A DNA stretch of 64,000 nucleotides from the NCBI GenBank assembly GCA_016870275.1, contig VGBZ01000006.1:1-64000 (forward strand), given 5' to 3'. A program made the position numbers and the translations under genes. Of this stretch, positions 1 to 8,281 are shown piece by piece. Within the stretch, counting starts at the first letter, position 1, and each line of letters begins with the position of its first letter. Source of the DNA: Actinomycetota bacterium. GTDB taxonomy: Bacteria; Actinomycetota; Acidimicrobiia; Acidimicrobiales; Microtrichaceae. The notes below the pieces were generated by a model, which was not told where the DNA came from, did not search any database, and was given only the letters and a program-made list of their open reading frames with translations.

Positions 1-2
1 TC

Positions 3-1427
3 CGGTCGCGGATCGTTTCCGAGGGCAGCCGCATCGACGGTCGCGGCCTCGCCGACCTCCGGCCGATCTCGGCCGAGGTGGGTGTCATCCCCACCGCCCA
101 CGGCACCGGGCTGTTCCAACGGGGCGAGACGCAGGTCCTCAACTTCTGCACGCTCGGCATGGCGAAGATGGACCAGATGATCGACGGCATCGACCCGATC
201 ACCAAGAAGCGCTACCTCCACCACTACAACTTCCCGCCGTTCTCCACCGGCGAGACCGGGTTCATGCGTGGCCCCAAGCGCCGGGAGATCGGCCACGGTG
301 CTCTCGCAGAGCGGGCGTTGTTCCCGGTGGTTCCATCGCTCGAGGACTTCCCCTACACCATCCGTGTGGTGTCCGAGGTGCTGGCGTCCAACGGCTCCAC
401 CTCAATGGCGTCGGTGTGTTCCTCCACGCTGTCGCTCATGGACGCCGGCGTGCCGATCGTGGCCCCGGTGGCGGGCATTGCCATGGGCCTCGTGTACGTC
501 GACGGCCAGTACGCAACGCTCACCGACATCCTCGGGGCTGAGGACGCCTTCGGAGACATGGACTTCAAGGTCGCCGGCACGGCGGATGCCGTGACCGCCC
601 TGCAGCTCGACACGAAGATCGACGGGATCCCCGCCGATGTGCTCGCTGCGGCGCTCAACCAGGCCAAGGACGCCCGCCTCGCCATCCTCGAGGTCATGGC
701 CACTGCCATCGCCGAGCCTCGCGACGACGTGTCGGAGACTGCACCCAAGATCGTCAGCTTCGAGATCCCCTTGGACAAGATCGGCGAGGTCATCGGACCG
801 AAGGGCAAGGTGATCAACTCGATCCAGTCCGAGACCGGCGCCAACATCTCCGTCGACGACGACGGTCTCGTCGGTGTGGTGGCCATCGCTGCGGTCGACC
901 GTGGTGCGGTCGCCGAGGCGGAGCGGCAGATCAAGTTGATCCTCGATCCGCCCACGGCGGAGGTGGGTGCCACCTACGAGGGTCGTGTGGTCAACATCAC
1001 CAAGTTCGGCGCCTTCGTCAACATCCTCCCGGGCCGTGATGGGCTCGTGCACATCTCCAAGCTCGGGGGTGGCAAGCGGATCGAGAAGGTCGAGGACGTC
1101 GTGGCACTCGGCGACCCGATCACGGTCATCGTCGACGACGTCGACCCCAACGGCAAGATCTCGCTCACGCCGGTCGGTGAAGACGGCCAACCGGTTGCTC
1201 GTTCGGGACGTGCCGGCGATGAGCGGCCCTCGGGTCGCTCATCGGGTGGCGGTTCGTCGCCGGACCGCGGTGGCAGCGGCGACAGCACCGGGGGCGAGGC
1301 GAAGTTCAGTGAGGCCTTCGACGCCGAGCTGCGGGAGGAGTTCGGAGACCTCGGACCGGCGCCGGTGCGAAACCGCGGCGGTGGTGGCGGTGGCCGTTCT
1401 CGCGGCGGCCAACGGCGTCGGGGCTGA
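3..1427 (+). CDS. pnp: Polyribonucleotide nucleotidyltransferase (PNPase), 3' part only
   Basis: The gene is cut by the left edge of the window; the reading frame is open from base 3 to a TGA at 1425-1427. PNPase degrades RNA 3' to 5' by phosphorolysis. What remains is the second RNase PH core ([14 protein letters not shown] near the left edge, then GLFQRGETQ), a KH domain around bases 750-905 with the RNA-binding GPKG loop, and an S1 domain around 960-1165 beginning [18 protein letters not shown]. The protein ends in a low-complexity tail of Gly, Arg and Ser, often seen in actinobacterial PNPases. The M16 peptidase follows 29 bases later on the same strand, a common actinobacterial pairing. 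Confidence 0.97.
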   Translation, partial: RSRIVSEGSRIDGRGLADLRPISAEVGVIPTAHGTGLFQRGETQVLNFCTLGMAKMDQMIDGIDPITKKRYLHHYNFPPFSTGETGFMRGPKRREIGHGALAERALFPVVPSLEDFPYTIRVVSEVLASNGSTSMASVCSSTLSLMDAGVPIVAPVAGIAMGLVYVDGQYATLTDILGAEDAFGDMDFKVAGTADAVTALQLDTKIDGIPADVLAAALNQAKDARLAILEVMATAIAEPRDDVSETAPKIVSFEIPLDKIGEVIGPKGKVINSIQSETGANISVDDDGLVGVVAIAAVDRGAVAEAERQIKLILDPPTAEVGATYEGRVVNITKFGAFVNILPGRDGLVHISKLGGGKRIEKVEDVVALGDPITVIVDDVDPNGKISLTPVGEDGQPVARSGRAGDERPSGRSSGGGSSPDRGGSGDSTGGEAKFSEAFDAELREEFGDLGPAPVRNRGGGGGGRSRGGQRRRG

Positions 1428-1456
1428 GCCACCGAGCGGATCTCTTCAGGGCCAGC

Positions 1457-2725
1457 GTGGACTTCCTTGACGCCGGGTCGATCCCGGGGGTGTCATCGCC
1501 GCTCGAGCGGCTGCGGCGAACCCAGCTCGACTCCGGTGTCGTGGTCCACACCGACACTGTCGAACACTCACGAACTGCCGCCATCTGCGTGTTCATCGGC
1601 GTCGGCGCACGCGATGAACCCGACCCCGACCAGGGTGTGTCACACCTCCTCGAGCACCTGCTGTTCAAGGGGACTGCTGAGGCATCGGCGTCAGCGATCG
1701 CTGCCGCCATGGATCAGGTGGGGGGTGAGCTGAACGCCTACACCACCAGCGAGTTCACGGTCTTCCATGTGCGGGTGCCGGCCACGGCTGCCGATTTCGC
1801 CCTCCGGATCCTCATCGAGGTGGTGAGTCGGGCGTCGTTGCGTGCTGAGGATCTCGACGCCGAACGGCTGGTGGTGCTCGAGGAGCTCGCCGTGGCACTC
1901 GATGATCCCGAGGACGTTGCGGCGGTGAAGTTGTTCGAGGCCGTCTTTCCTGGTCACCCGCTCGGGCGTGAGGTCCTCGGGACGAGCGAGTCGATCGAGT
2001 CGATCGAGCGTGACGTGGTGGCGGGCTTTCGTGATCGTTGGTACCGCCCCGCCAACATCGTCGTGGCCGCAGCCGGACGCATCGACCACGACGCCATCGT
2101 CGGTCGGGTCGCCGGGGCGTGGGGTCACGGTGAGCCTGGTTCCCGACCCGAGCGCATCGTGCCGGGTCCGGCGGTTGCGACCACGGTCGAGGAGTGTGGA
2201 CCCGGTGACGTGGTGCAGCTCGCTCAAGCGTGGCGGACCTGCTCGGCGCGCCACGACGACCGGGTGTCGTTGAGTGTGCTGAACCACCTGCTCGGTGGGG
2301 CGCCGTCGAGCCGCCTGTTCCAGACCGTCCGTGAGGAACGGTCGCTGTCGTACTCGATCGGGACCTCGCTCAGCCTCTACTCCGATGCCGGAGTCCTCTC
2401 GTTGCAGGGATCCACCGGGTCGGCCCGTCACTCCGAGCTCGCCGACGCCGTCGATGAGGTGGTGGGCGGGTTCGTCTCCGAAGGGCCCGAGGAGGAGGAG
2501 GTCGACCGGGCCTGTCGGTCACTGTGGGCGGGTGCGGTGCTGGCGTTCGAGGACGTCGGCGCCCGGGCCGGGAGGCTCGGCGGAGCTGAGCTGCTGCACG
2601 GATCCGTGGCGCCTGTTGCGGACTTCCGGGACCGTCTCGATCAGGTCACCGTCGACTCGGTGCGGCAGGTCGCTGCTGAGGTGTTCTCCGTGGGACCGGT
2701 GACGTCACTCGTCGTGCCCGGGTGA
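1457..2725 (+). CDS. M16 family zinc metallopeptidase
   Basis: A 422-residue single-chain M16 (pitrilysin/processing-peptidase-like) enzyme. The inverted zinc motif HLLEH lies at residues 63-67, with the downstream zinc-binding glutamate most likely in LEEL (E142 or E143). The C-terminal half carries the usual inactive second M16 lobe with the R/Y substrate-loop region (SSRLFQTVREERSLSYS). The GTG at 1457 is chosen because an AGGG lies five bases upstream and the protein then starts at normal length. It follows pnp closely and is probably cotranscribed. The physiological substrate is unknown; actinobacterial relatives in this position are annotated PepR or processing-peptidase-like. Its stop codon forms one arm of a hairpin shared with serB. 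Confidence 0.9.
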   Translation: MDFLDAGSIPGVSSPLERLRRTQLDSGVVVHTDTVEHSRTAAICVFIGVGARDEPDPDQGVSHLLEHLLFKGTAEASASAIAAAMDQVGGELNAYTTSEFTVFHVRVPATAADFALRILIEVVSRASLRAEDLDAERLVVLEELAVALDDPEDVAAVKLFEAVFPGHPLGREVLGTSESIESIERDVVAGFRDRWYRPANIVVAAAGRIDHDAIVGRVAGAWGHGEPGSRPERIVPGPAVATTVEECGPGDVVQLAQAWRTCSARHDDRVSLSVLNHLLGGAPSSRLFQTVREERSLSYSIGTSLSLYSDAGVLSLQGSTGSARHSELADAVDEVVGGFVSEGPEEEEVDRACRSLWAGAVLAFEDVGARAGRLGGAELLHGSVAPVADFRDRLDQVTVDSVRQVAAEVFSVGPVTSLVVPG

Positions 2726-2735
2726 CGCTCACCCG
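2719..2735. terminator. Compact hairpin spanning two convergent stop codons
   Basis: CGGGTGA - CGC - TCACCCG is a perfect 7-bp stem with a 3-base loop. The left arm contains the TGA of the M16 peptidase (2723-2725) and the right arm contains the reverse-strand TGA of serB (2729-2731), so the two genes end three bases apart inside the same hairpin. It could act on both transcripts, but there is no T tract, so its role as a terminator is an inference. Confidence 0.5.
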
Positions 2736-3991
2736 TCGGTCGACCCGGCCGCCTCGACCTCGTCCCTGGTGACGCCGAGGACGAACAGCACCGCATCGAG
2801 GTAGGGAACGTTGACCGTGGTGTCAGCGGCCTGTTGCACCACTGGGCGGGCGTTGAACGCCACTCCGAGTCCGGCGGCGGCGATCATGTCGAGGTCGTTC
2901 GCCCCGTCGCCCACCGCCACGGTCTGGCTGAGGGGAATCCCCTCGGCATCGGCGAATGCCCGGAGCATCCGCGCCTTGTGTGCCCGGTCGACGACGTCGC
3001 CGAGCACCTCGCCCGTGAGGACGCCGTCGCGCACCTCCAGGACGTTGGCCACGGCATGGTCCACGCCGAGCTCCCGGGCGAGCGGGTCGGTGAAGTGGGT
3101 GAAGCCCCCCGAGACGATGCCGACGCTGTAGCCCAAGCGCTTGAGGGTCCGGACGAACGTGCGGGCACCGGGAGTGAGCCGCACCCGGGCCTGCGCACGG
3201 TCAAGGGCGTCGGTGCCGAGCCCGGCGAGCCGTCGCACCCGCCTCCGCAGTGCGGCCTCGAAATCGAGTTCGCCGGCCATCGCCCGCTCGGTCACGGCAC
3301 GGATCTCCTCGCCGCAACCCGCCTCGTCGGCGAGCAACTCGATCACCTCGTCCTGAATGAGCGTCGAGTCGACGTCGAGCACGACGAGCCGTTTCGCTCG
3401 TCGCTCGAGGCCGGCGGGTTGCAGCGCCACGTCGAGGCGGTGCGCTGCGGCGGCCTGCCCGAGGCGGGTTCGCAGCGCCAGGGGGTCGGCTCCGGACACC
3501 CGGAACTCGTAGGCGAAGACCGGGTACCGGGCCAGGCGCACGATCCGGTCGATGTTCCCGCCGGCGGCTGCGATGCCCCCGGCGATCGCAGCGAGCTCCG
3601 CTGGCGACAGCGGCGTCTGGAACCCGTGGCCGAGCACGGTGACGGCGTCCTCCCGGGGCCGATTCGGATGACCTGCGGGAATGGCGGTGATGCGGACGGC
3701 GAGTTCGTGGGACTGCGCCGCTTGCTGGGCGATCTCGGTGAGCTGATCGATGTCGACCGGTTCACCCACGGCGACTGCGAGGGTGAGGGAGCCACGCACG
3801 AGCACCTGCTCGACGTCTTGAACGCTCACGTCGAGCAGGTCGAGCGTCGTCATCAGGTCAGCGGTGATACCGGGTCGATCGGCTCCGGTGAACTGCAGCA
3901 GCCAACCCGGCCCCGGTGCCACGGGACCAGCTCCTTCGGGAGACGTCCCGCTCGTCGGCGTCGCACGATCGGCTCCTGCGGACTCGTTCAC
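2729..3991 (-). CDS. serB: Phosphoserine phosphatase with N-terminal ACT domains
   Basis: SerB hydrolyses O-phosphoserine, the last step of serine synthesis. The 420-residue protein has ACT-type regulatory sequence in its first half (GWLLQFTGADRPG at about residues 29-41, second repeat near 117-195) and a HAD phosphatase domain after residue 200: nucleophile motif DVDST (D206, D208), VSGG with S294, K339, and GDGANDLD with D362 and D366. The frame stays open far upstream, but the GTG at 3989-3991 is chosen because it lies just before the ACT domain and seven bases after a reverse-strand TACCGT, the spacing seen at other leaderless starts here. The enoyl-CoA hydratase gene is divergent. Confidence 0.95.
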   Translation of the reverse strand: MNESAGADRATPTSGTSPEGAGPVAPGPGWLLQFTGADRPGITADLMTTLDLLDVSVQDVEQVLVRGSLTLAVAVGEPVDIDQLTEIAQQAAQSHELAVRITAIPAGHPNRPREDAVTVLGHGFQTPLSPAELAAIAGGIAAAGGNIDRIVRLARYPVFAYEFRVSGADPLALRTRLGQAAAAHRLDVALQPAGLERRAKRLVVLDVDSTLIQDEVIELLADEAGCGEEIRAVTERAMAGELDFEAALRRRVRRLAGLGTDALDRAQARVRLTPGARTFVRTLKRLGYSVGIVSGGFTHFTDPLARELGVDHAVANVLEVRDGVLTGEVLGDVVDRAHKARMLRAFADAEGIPLSQTVAVGDGANDLDMIAAAGLGVAFNARPVVQQAADTTVNVPYLDAVLFVLGVTRDEVEAAGSTDG

Positions 3992-3998
3992 CCGGGTT

Positions 3999-4004
3999 AC
4001 GGTA
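3999..4004 (-). promoter_or_regulatory. -10 element of serB, leaderless type
   Basis: Reverse-strand TACCGT lies seven bases before the serB GTG. This matches the TANNNT-plus-short-gap pattern found throughout the window and predicts a transcript starting at the start codon. Confidence 0.55.
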
Positions 4005-4069
4005 CGGCCACCGGGGCGCCCGTCGTGGAACCTCCATCGTTCGGGTCCGATCGGGATCGGAGGCGCGTC

Positions 4070-4960
4070 GTGGCGGTGGGGCTCGTGGAGTTGGAGACGG
4101 TGGGGGAGTCGGTACGGGTCGTGCGCCTGGCCCGGCCGGACCGCCTGAACGCACTGTCGATCGATCTGGCCGTCGAGCTCGACGAGGTACTCGCTGCCGT
4201 CGGCGCCGACAACGACGCTCGGGTCGTGGTGCTGACCGGCGCCGGCCGAGCGTTCTGCTCGGGGCTCGACCTCAAGGACTACGGGGTGATCCCCAACATC
4301 GAGGGCCTGTCGATCCACCGGATCGCCAGTCGATCGATGCGCATCTACTCCCAGCTCACCCGTCGGCTCCGAGCGATCCCACAGCCGGTGATCGCTGCGG
4401 TGAACGGGTCGGCGTACGGCGGGGGCATGTGCCTCACACTCGGTTGCGATCTGCGGATTGCGTCCGAGGACGCCATGTTCAACGCCACGGGAATCGTCAA
4501 CGGGCTGACGTCCACCGAGATGGGTGCCGGCTGGCTGCTGCCCCGTCTGATCGGTTCGGCGAACTCCAACGACCTGCTCCTGACCGGCCGCCGGATCGAC
4601 GCCGCCGAGGCGCTGCGGATCGGGCTGGTGTCCCGGGTGGTTCCTGGTGCCGAGTTGCTCGGCGAGGCCTTCTCCATTGCCGAGGCCATGTCGGCCTACT
4701 CCCACCACGGGCTCGAGGCGACCAAGCAGGCGCTGTGGGCGGAACTCGAGATCGCCAGCCTCGATGCGGCGATCGAGTTCGAGGACCGGAACCAGCTCAT
4801 GGCCGGCTTCACCGACAACCTGCCCGAGGCGATCCGGGCCTTCGACGAGGGCCGGGATCCGGTGTTCTTCGACGACGTCCGGCGCGATCTGTTCAGCGTG
4901 CCGGCGACCGACGAACCCGTCGAAGACCTCAGCGACGGCGACGAGCCCGAACCCGCCTGA
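4070..4960 (+). CDS. Enoyl-CoA hydratase/isomerase family protein
   Basis: A 296-residue crotonase-fold protein. The N-terminal half shows LARPDRLNALS, then GRAFCSGLDLKDY, and the oxyanion-hole region AVNGSAYGGGMCLTLGCD. The later segment FNATGIVNGLTSTEMGAGWLLPR carries the acidic residue expected at the catalytic loop. It probably hydrates or isomerises an acyl-CoA in fatty-acid breakdown; the exact substrate cannot be read from sequence. The GTG at 4070 is chosen because GGAGG (4058-4062) precedes it by seven bases. The acidic C-terminal tail (DEPVEDLSDGDEPEP) is not part of the fold. It is divergent from serB, with dapB 34 bases downstream behind its own promoter. Confidence 0.88.
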   Translation: MAVGLVELETVGESVRVVRLARPDRLNALSIDLAVELDEVLAAVGADNDARVVVLTGAGRAFCSGLDLKDYGVIPNIEGLSIHRIASRSMRIYSQLTRRLRAIPQPVIAAVNGSAYGGGMCLTLGCDLRIASEDAMFNATGIVNGLTSTEMGAGWLLPRLIGSANSNDLLLTGRRIDAAEALRIGLVSRVVPGAELLGEAFSIAEAMSAYSHHGLEATKQALWAELEIASLDAAIEFEDRNQLMAGFTDNLPEAIRAFDEGRDPVFFDDVRRDLFSVPATDEPVEDLSDGDEPEPA

Positions 4961-4982
4961 GGTCGACCGTCTGCAGCCTGCC

Positions 4983-4988
4983 TAGAGT
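4983..4988 (+). promoter_or_regulatory. -10 element of dapB, leaderless type
   Basis: TAGAGT ends six bases before the dapB GTG at 4995, which predicts a transcript beginning at the start codon. Confidence 0.55.
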
Positions 4989-4994
4989 GAGGCC

Positions 4995-5783
4995 GTGACG
5001 ATCAGAGTCGGTGTGTACGGGGCCGGTGGCCGCATGGGCTCCACCGTGTGCCAGGCCGTGATCGACGACCCCGACCTAGAGCTGGTCGCCGCGGTCGACC
5101 CGCACTACTCCGGACTGGATCTGCGCACGGTCATCGGGGTGGATGCCGACTTGAAGTTCTCTCGCGACGGCGCCGCCATGGCCGCCGCCGGCGTGGAGGT
5201 GGCGGTCGATTTCACCGAACGCTCGGCGTGCTGTGAGACCCTCGGCGTGCTCGCTGCGGAGGGTATCCACGCCGTGGTCGGTACCACCGGGTTCACCGAC
5301 GCCGACATGGACCGTTTCTCCGCCGAGTTCACCCGGTCGAACTGCGTGATCGCCCCGAACTTCGCGATCGGTGCGGTGCTGATGATGCACTTCGCCGCGC
5401 TGGCTGCCCCGTACTTCGAGTCCGCCGAGATCATCGAACTGCACCACGAGCACAAGGTCGACGCCCCGTCGGGCACCGCCATGCTGACGCTGCAGCGGAT
5501 GGCCGAGGCGTCGGGGGAGTGGACGCCCGACCCGACGACGTCCGAGGTCGTCGCGGGCGCCCGCGGCGGTGACGGGCCGGGCGGGATCCGTGTCCACTCG
5601 CTGCGCCTGAAGGGGCTCGTCGCCCACCAGGAGGTGCTGTTGGGCGCCACCGGGCAGACGCTCACCATCCGCCACGACTCGATCGACCGGACGAGCTTCA
5701 TGCCGGGCGTGCTGCTGGCGGTCAAGCAGGTGGCGGACCGGCCCGGCGTGACCGTAGGTCTGGACGCCCTGCTCGGCCTCTGA
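4995..5783 (+). CDS. dapB: 4-hydroxy-tetrahydrodipicolinate reductase
   Basis: DapB uses NAD(P)H to reduce the product of DapA in the diaminopimelate and lysine pathway, which also feeds peptidoglycan. The 262-residue length is normal. The dinucleotide-binding loop GVYGAGGRMGSTV is at the N terminus, GTTGF is in the middle, and the signature ELHHEHKVDAPSGTA carries the catalytic histidine and lysine. dapA lies 8 kb downstream and a dapC-like aminotransferase lies 50 kb downstream in this window. In many actinobacteria dapB and dapA are separated by only a gene or two, so the intervening 7.5 kb block looks like an insertion. Confidence 0.96.
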   Translation: MTIRVGVYGAGGRMGSTVCQAVIDDPDLELVAAVDPHYSGLDLRTVIGVDADLKFSRDGAAMAAAGVEVAVDFTERSACCETLGVLAAEGIHAVVGTTGFTDADMDRFSAEFTRSNCVIAPNFAIGAVLMMHFAALAAPYFESAEIIELHHEHKVDAPSGTAMLTLQRMAEASGEWTPDPTTSEVVAGARGGDGPGGIRVHSLRLKGLVAHQEVLLGATGQTLTIRHDSIDRTSFMPGVLLAVKQVADRPGVTVGLDALLGL

Positions 5784-5810
5784 GCCGGACTGTGTTGGGC
5801 CCCGGGCGCA

Positions 5811-6533
5811 TCAGTCGCCCAGGTCTTCCTCGAGCTCCTCGACGGCACCGATGAGCCCCTTGCGTCGGCTCGCCTGGAGGGCGACATAGCCGACGACCAG
5901 CACGATCGAACCGATCAGGAACCAGCGCTGGTAGCGGGCCACCACCTCGAGCACGTCCTCGATCTGCTCGGAGAAGATCGACCCGATCACACGCATCAGC
6001 AGGATCCGTCCGACGGTGCCGACGAGCGCCAGCGACACGAACCGCACGAACGGCACCCGGACGACTCCGGCGATCAGGCACACCGGATTGTTGGGAGCGA
6101 TGACGAGCAGCGTGCCCATGACCCACTTGAACGAGCCGTCGTCGGCCCGGGCCTGCTCGATCACCGGACCGATGCCGGGGAACACGTTGCCCGCCCAGTG
6201 CAGCGCCCGGTCGCCGTAGAGGTAGCCGATCGCGTAGAAGAGCGGGTCGGGTGCCATGAGCCGCAGCGTCGAGATGACGAGCACCGGAACGAGGTCGGTG
6301 TTGACGCTCGTGGCGAGCAGGTACTTGTTGGAGGAGTTCAGAGCGAGCAGTTGCAGCGGTTGGTCGATCACCCACTCGGCCCAGATGACGTTGCCGAAGT
6401 TGTTCGCAATGACCAGGGCGATGATGGCGGCGCCGGCGGCGGGCAGGAACCACGGCGGGTGTGTCGGTCGGTCGGGTGCGAGGTCGGCGTCGGTCACTGC
6501 GATGTCGGTTAGGTTCAACTCGGCGGCGCGCAC
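5811..6533 (-). CDS. VTT/DedA-like membrane protein
   Basis: A 240-residue integral membrane protein with about five or six hydrophobic segments: near residues 28-45, 70-90, 140-160, 165-185 and 205-225. The regions FYAIGYLYGDRALHW and VPFVRFVSLALVGTVGRILLMR resemble the glycine/arginine pattern of the VTT (SNARE-associated, DedA) family, whose members are implicated in lipid flipping and membrane homeostasis. The cytoplasmic tail is acidic (EELEEDLGD). The frame is open much further upstream; the GTG at 6531-6533 is chosen because it sits seven bases after a reverse-strand TAGGCC and leaves a normal-length protein. It is divergent from an acyl-CoA ligase through a shared promoter. Assignment to VTT is moderate. 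Confidence 0.65.
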   Translation of the reverse strand: MRAAELNLTDIAVTDADLAPDRPTHPPWFLPAAGAAIIALVIANNFGNVIWAEWVIDQPLQLLALNSSNKYLLATSVNTDLVPVLVISTLRLMAPDPLFYAIGYLYGDRALHWAGNVFPGIGPVIEQARADDGSFKWVMGTLLVIAPNNPVCLIAGVVRVPFVRFVSLALVGTVGRILLMRVIGSIFSEQIEDVLEVVARYQRWFLIGSIVLVVGYVALQASRRKGLIGAVEELEEDLGD

Positions 6534-6540
6534 TCCGATC

Positions 6541-6550
6541 GGCCTACGCT
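6541..6550. promoter_or_regulatory. Symmetric bidirectional promoter (VTT protein / acyl-CoA ligase)
   Basis: GGCCTACGCT contains TAGGCC on the reverse strand (6541-6546) and TACGCT on the forward strand (6545-6550); they share the TA at 6545-6546. The reverse element is seven bases from the VTT gene start, which would make it leaderless. The forward element would give the ligase a leader of roughly 50 bases. One of four such shared-TA promoters in the window. Confidence 0.5.
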
Positions 6551-6564
6551 GCGCACACGCTACC

Positions 6565-6588
6565 GGCGGGACCTGCGACGGTCCCGCC
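6565..6588 (+). other. 5'-leader hairpin before the acyl-CoA ligase
   Basis: GGCGGGAC (6565-6572) and GTCCCGCC (6581-6588) form a perfect 8-bp stem with an 8-base loop inside the predicted leader. A purine-rich GGGGGGA at 6600-6606 and the GTG start at 6610 follow. It could stabilise the mRNA or modulate translation; no known riboswitch class is recognised. Confidence 0.5.
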
Positions 6589-6609
6589 ACGAGCCCACCG
6601 GGGGGACAC

Positions 6610-8247
6610 GTGCAGGGCACCATGCAGGACCGACCGCTCACGCTCGACGGGTTCGTCGAGCGGGCCGAGCGGCTCTCGCCGAACAAGCAGATCGTCACCG
6701 CGACCGTCGGTGGCGTCGATCGGGTCACCCACGGCGAGTGGGCCGACCGCACCCGCCGGTTGGCCTCGGTGCTCGACACCCTCGGCATCTCCGCCGACGG
6801 CCGAGTCGCCACGTTCGCGTGGAACACCGCCCGCCACCTGGAGCTGTACTTCGCCGCACCGTGCAGCGGACGGGTGCTGCACACGCTGAACATCCGGCTG
6901 TTCCCCGAGCAGGTCACCTACATCGTCAACCACGCACAGGACGAGGTGATCTTCGTCGACCGGTCGCTGCTCGGCCTGCTCGCACCGCTGGTGCCGAGTT
7001 TCACCACGGTGCGGCATCTGGTGGTCATGGAGGACGGCGCGCCCGTGGCGGACGTGGCGGGTCTCGAGGGCGTCGAGCTGCTCGACTACGAGACGCTCCT
7101 TGCGACCGCCGAGCCGGCCGAGTTCACCGTCACCGACGAACTGCGCGCCGCGTCGATGTGTTACACGTCCGGCACCACCGGCAACCCCAAGGGGGTCGTC
7201 TACACGCACCGCAGCACCTACCTGCACACGATGGCGGCGATGTTCGCCGACTCGGTCGGCGTGTCCGAGTCCGACGTGATCATGCCGGTCGTCCCCATGT
7301 TCCACGCCAACGCCTGGGGGTTGGCCCACGCCGGTGTGGCCGCCGGGTCGACGCTCGTCATGCCCGGCCCGAACATGGTGCCGGCTGCGCTCGCCGGGCT
7401 CATCGAGTCCGAGCGGGTGACGCTCGCCGCCGGGGTGCCGACCATCTGGATGGGCGTGCTGCCGGAGCTGGCGGGCCGGGACACCTCGGCGCTGCGGGTC
7501 ATCCCCTGCGGCGGGTCCGCCGTGCCGAAGGCCCTGTCCGAGGCCTACCGCGCCCAGGTCGGCCTGCCCATCCTGCAGGCGTGGGGCATGACCGAGACGA
7601 GCCCGGTGGCCTCGGTCGCCAACGTGGTGTCGTGGCTCGCCGACGGCACCGACGACGAGCTCGCCGACCTGCGCGCCACCCAGGGCCGGCCGCTGGTGGG
7701 GGTGCAGCTGCGCATCGCCGATCAGGAGACGGGTGCCGAGTTGCCCTGGGACGGCACGAGCCGAGGTGAGCTGCAGGCCGCCGGGCCGTGGATCGCCGCC
7801 AGCTACCACGACGACCCCCGCTCGCCCGAGTCGTTCACCGACGACGGCTGGCTGCGCACCGGCGACGTCGCCGTGATCACCCCCGACGGCTACGTGCGCA
7901 TCGTGGACCGCACCAAGGACGTCGTGAAGTCCGGCGGCGAGTGGATCAGCTCCGTCGAGCTCGAGAACGAGATCATGGCGCACCCCGCCGTGGCCGAGGC
8001 CGCCGTGATCGGCGTGCCGCACCCCAAGTGGTCCGAGCGGCCGCTGGCGTGTGTGGTCGTCGCCCCCGATGCCGAACTGACCGCCGAGGACCTGCTCGCG
8101 TTCCTCGACGGCCGGGTGGCCAAGTGGTGGCTCCCCGACGACGTCGTGTTCATCGACGAGGTCCCCAAGACGAGCGTCGGCAAGTTCTCCAAGAAGGACC
8201 TGCGGGACCGCTTCGCCGACCACGTCCTGCCGACCGCAGGGGACTGA
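6610..8247 (+). CDS. Long-chain acyl-CoA synthetase (AMP-forming ligase)
   Basis: A 545-residue ANL-superfamily enzyme that should activate a fatty acid to its acyl-CoA through an acyl-AMP. Core motifs are [17 protein letters not shown] (P-loop-like A3), AWGMTETSP (A5), [13 protein letters not shown] (A7), and [13 protein letters not shown] with a final lysine in [11 protein letters not shown] (A8 and A10). The GTG at 6610 gives the N terminus [11 protein letters not shown], which resembles the usual medium/long-chain ligase start; ATG 6622 is the alternative. It ends 34 bases from the convergent heliorhodopsin gene. The exact chain length preference is not readable. Confidence 0.92.
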   Translation: MQGTMQDRPLTLDGFVERAERLSPNKQIVTATVGGVDRVTHGEWADRTRRLASVLDTLGISADGRVATFAWNTARHLELYFAAPCSGRVLHTLNIRLFPEQVTYIVNHAQDEVIFVDRSLLGLLAPLVPSFTTVRHLVVMEDGAPVADVAGLEGVELLDYETLLATAEPAEFTVTDELRAASMCYTSGTTGNPKGVVYTHRSTYLHTMAAMFADSVGVSESDVIMPVVPMFHANAWGLAHAGVAAGSTLVMPGPNMVPAALAGLIESERVTLAAGVPTIWMGVLPELAGRDTSALRVIPCGGSAVPKALSEAYRAQVGLPILQAWGMTETSPVASVANVVSWLADGTDDELADLRATQGRPLVGVQLRIADQETGAELPWDGTSRGELQAAGPWIAASYHDDPRSPESFTDDGWLRTGDVAVITPDGYVRIVDRTKDVVKSGGEWISSVELENEIMAHPAVAEAAVIGVPHPKWSERPLACVVVAPDAELTAEDLLAFLDGRVAKWWLPDDVVFIDEVPKTSVGKFSKKDLRDRFADHVLPTAGD

Positions 8248-8249
8248 CC

Positions 8250-8266
8250 GGCCGGGCGGGCCGGCC
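8250..8266. terminator. GC hairpin between the ligase and heliorhodopsin genes
   Basis: GGCCGG (8250-8255) and CCGGCC (8261-8266) form a perfect 6-bp stem around a 5-base loop in the short gap between two convergent genes. There is no T tract. A bidirectional terminator is plausible but not shown. Confidence 0.35.
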
Positions 8267-8281
8267 ACTCGGCCGACGGGC

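Noticed and set aside
2729-4708. A 659-codon reverse frame running far upstream of serB, and a matching 708-codon forward frame over serB
   Set aside because: GC-rich codon bias keeps mirror frames open. Only the ACT/HAD part (reverse, to 3991) and the crotonase part (forward, from 4070) look like protein.
6544-8268. A 574-codon reverse frame across the whole acyl-CoA ligase
   Set aside because: It is the mirror of a gene with all ANL motifs; its translation is His/Gly/Val/Asp-biased with no family features.
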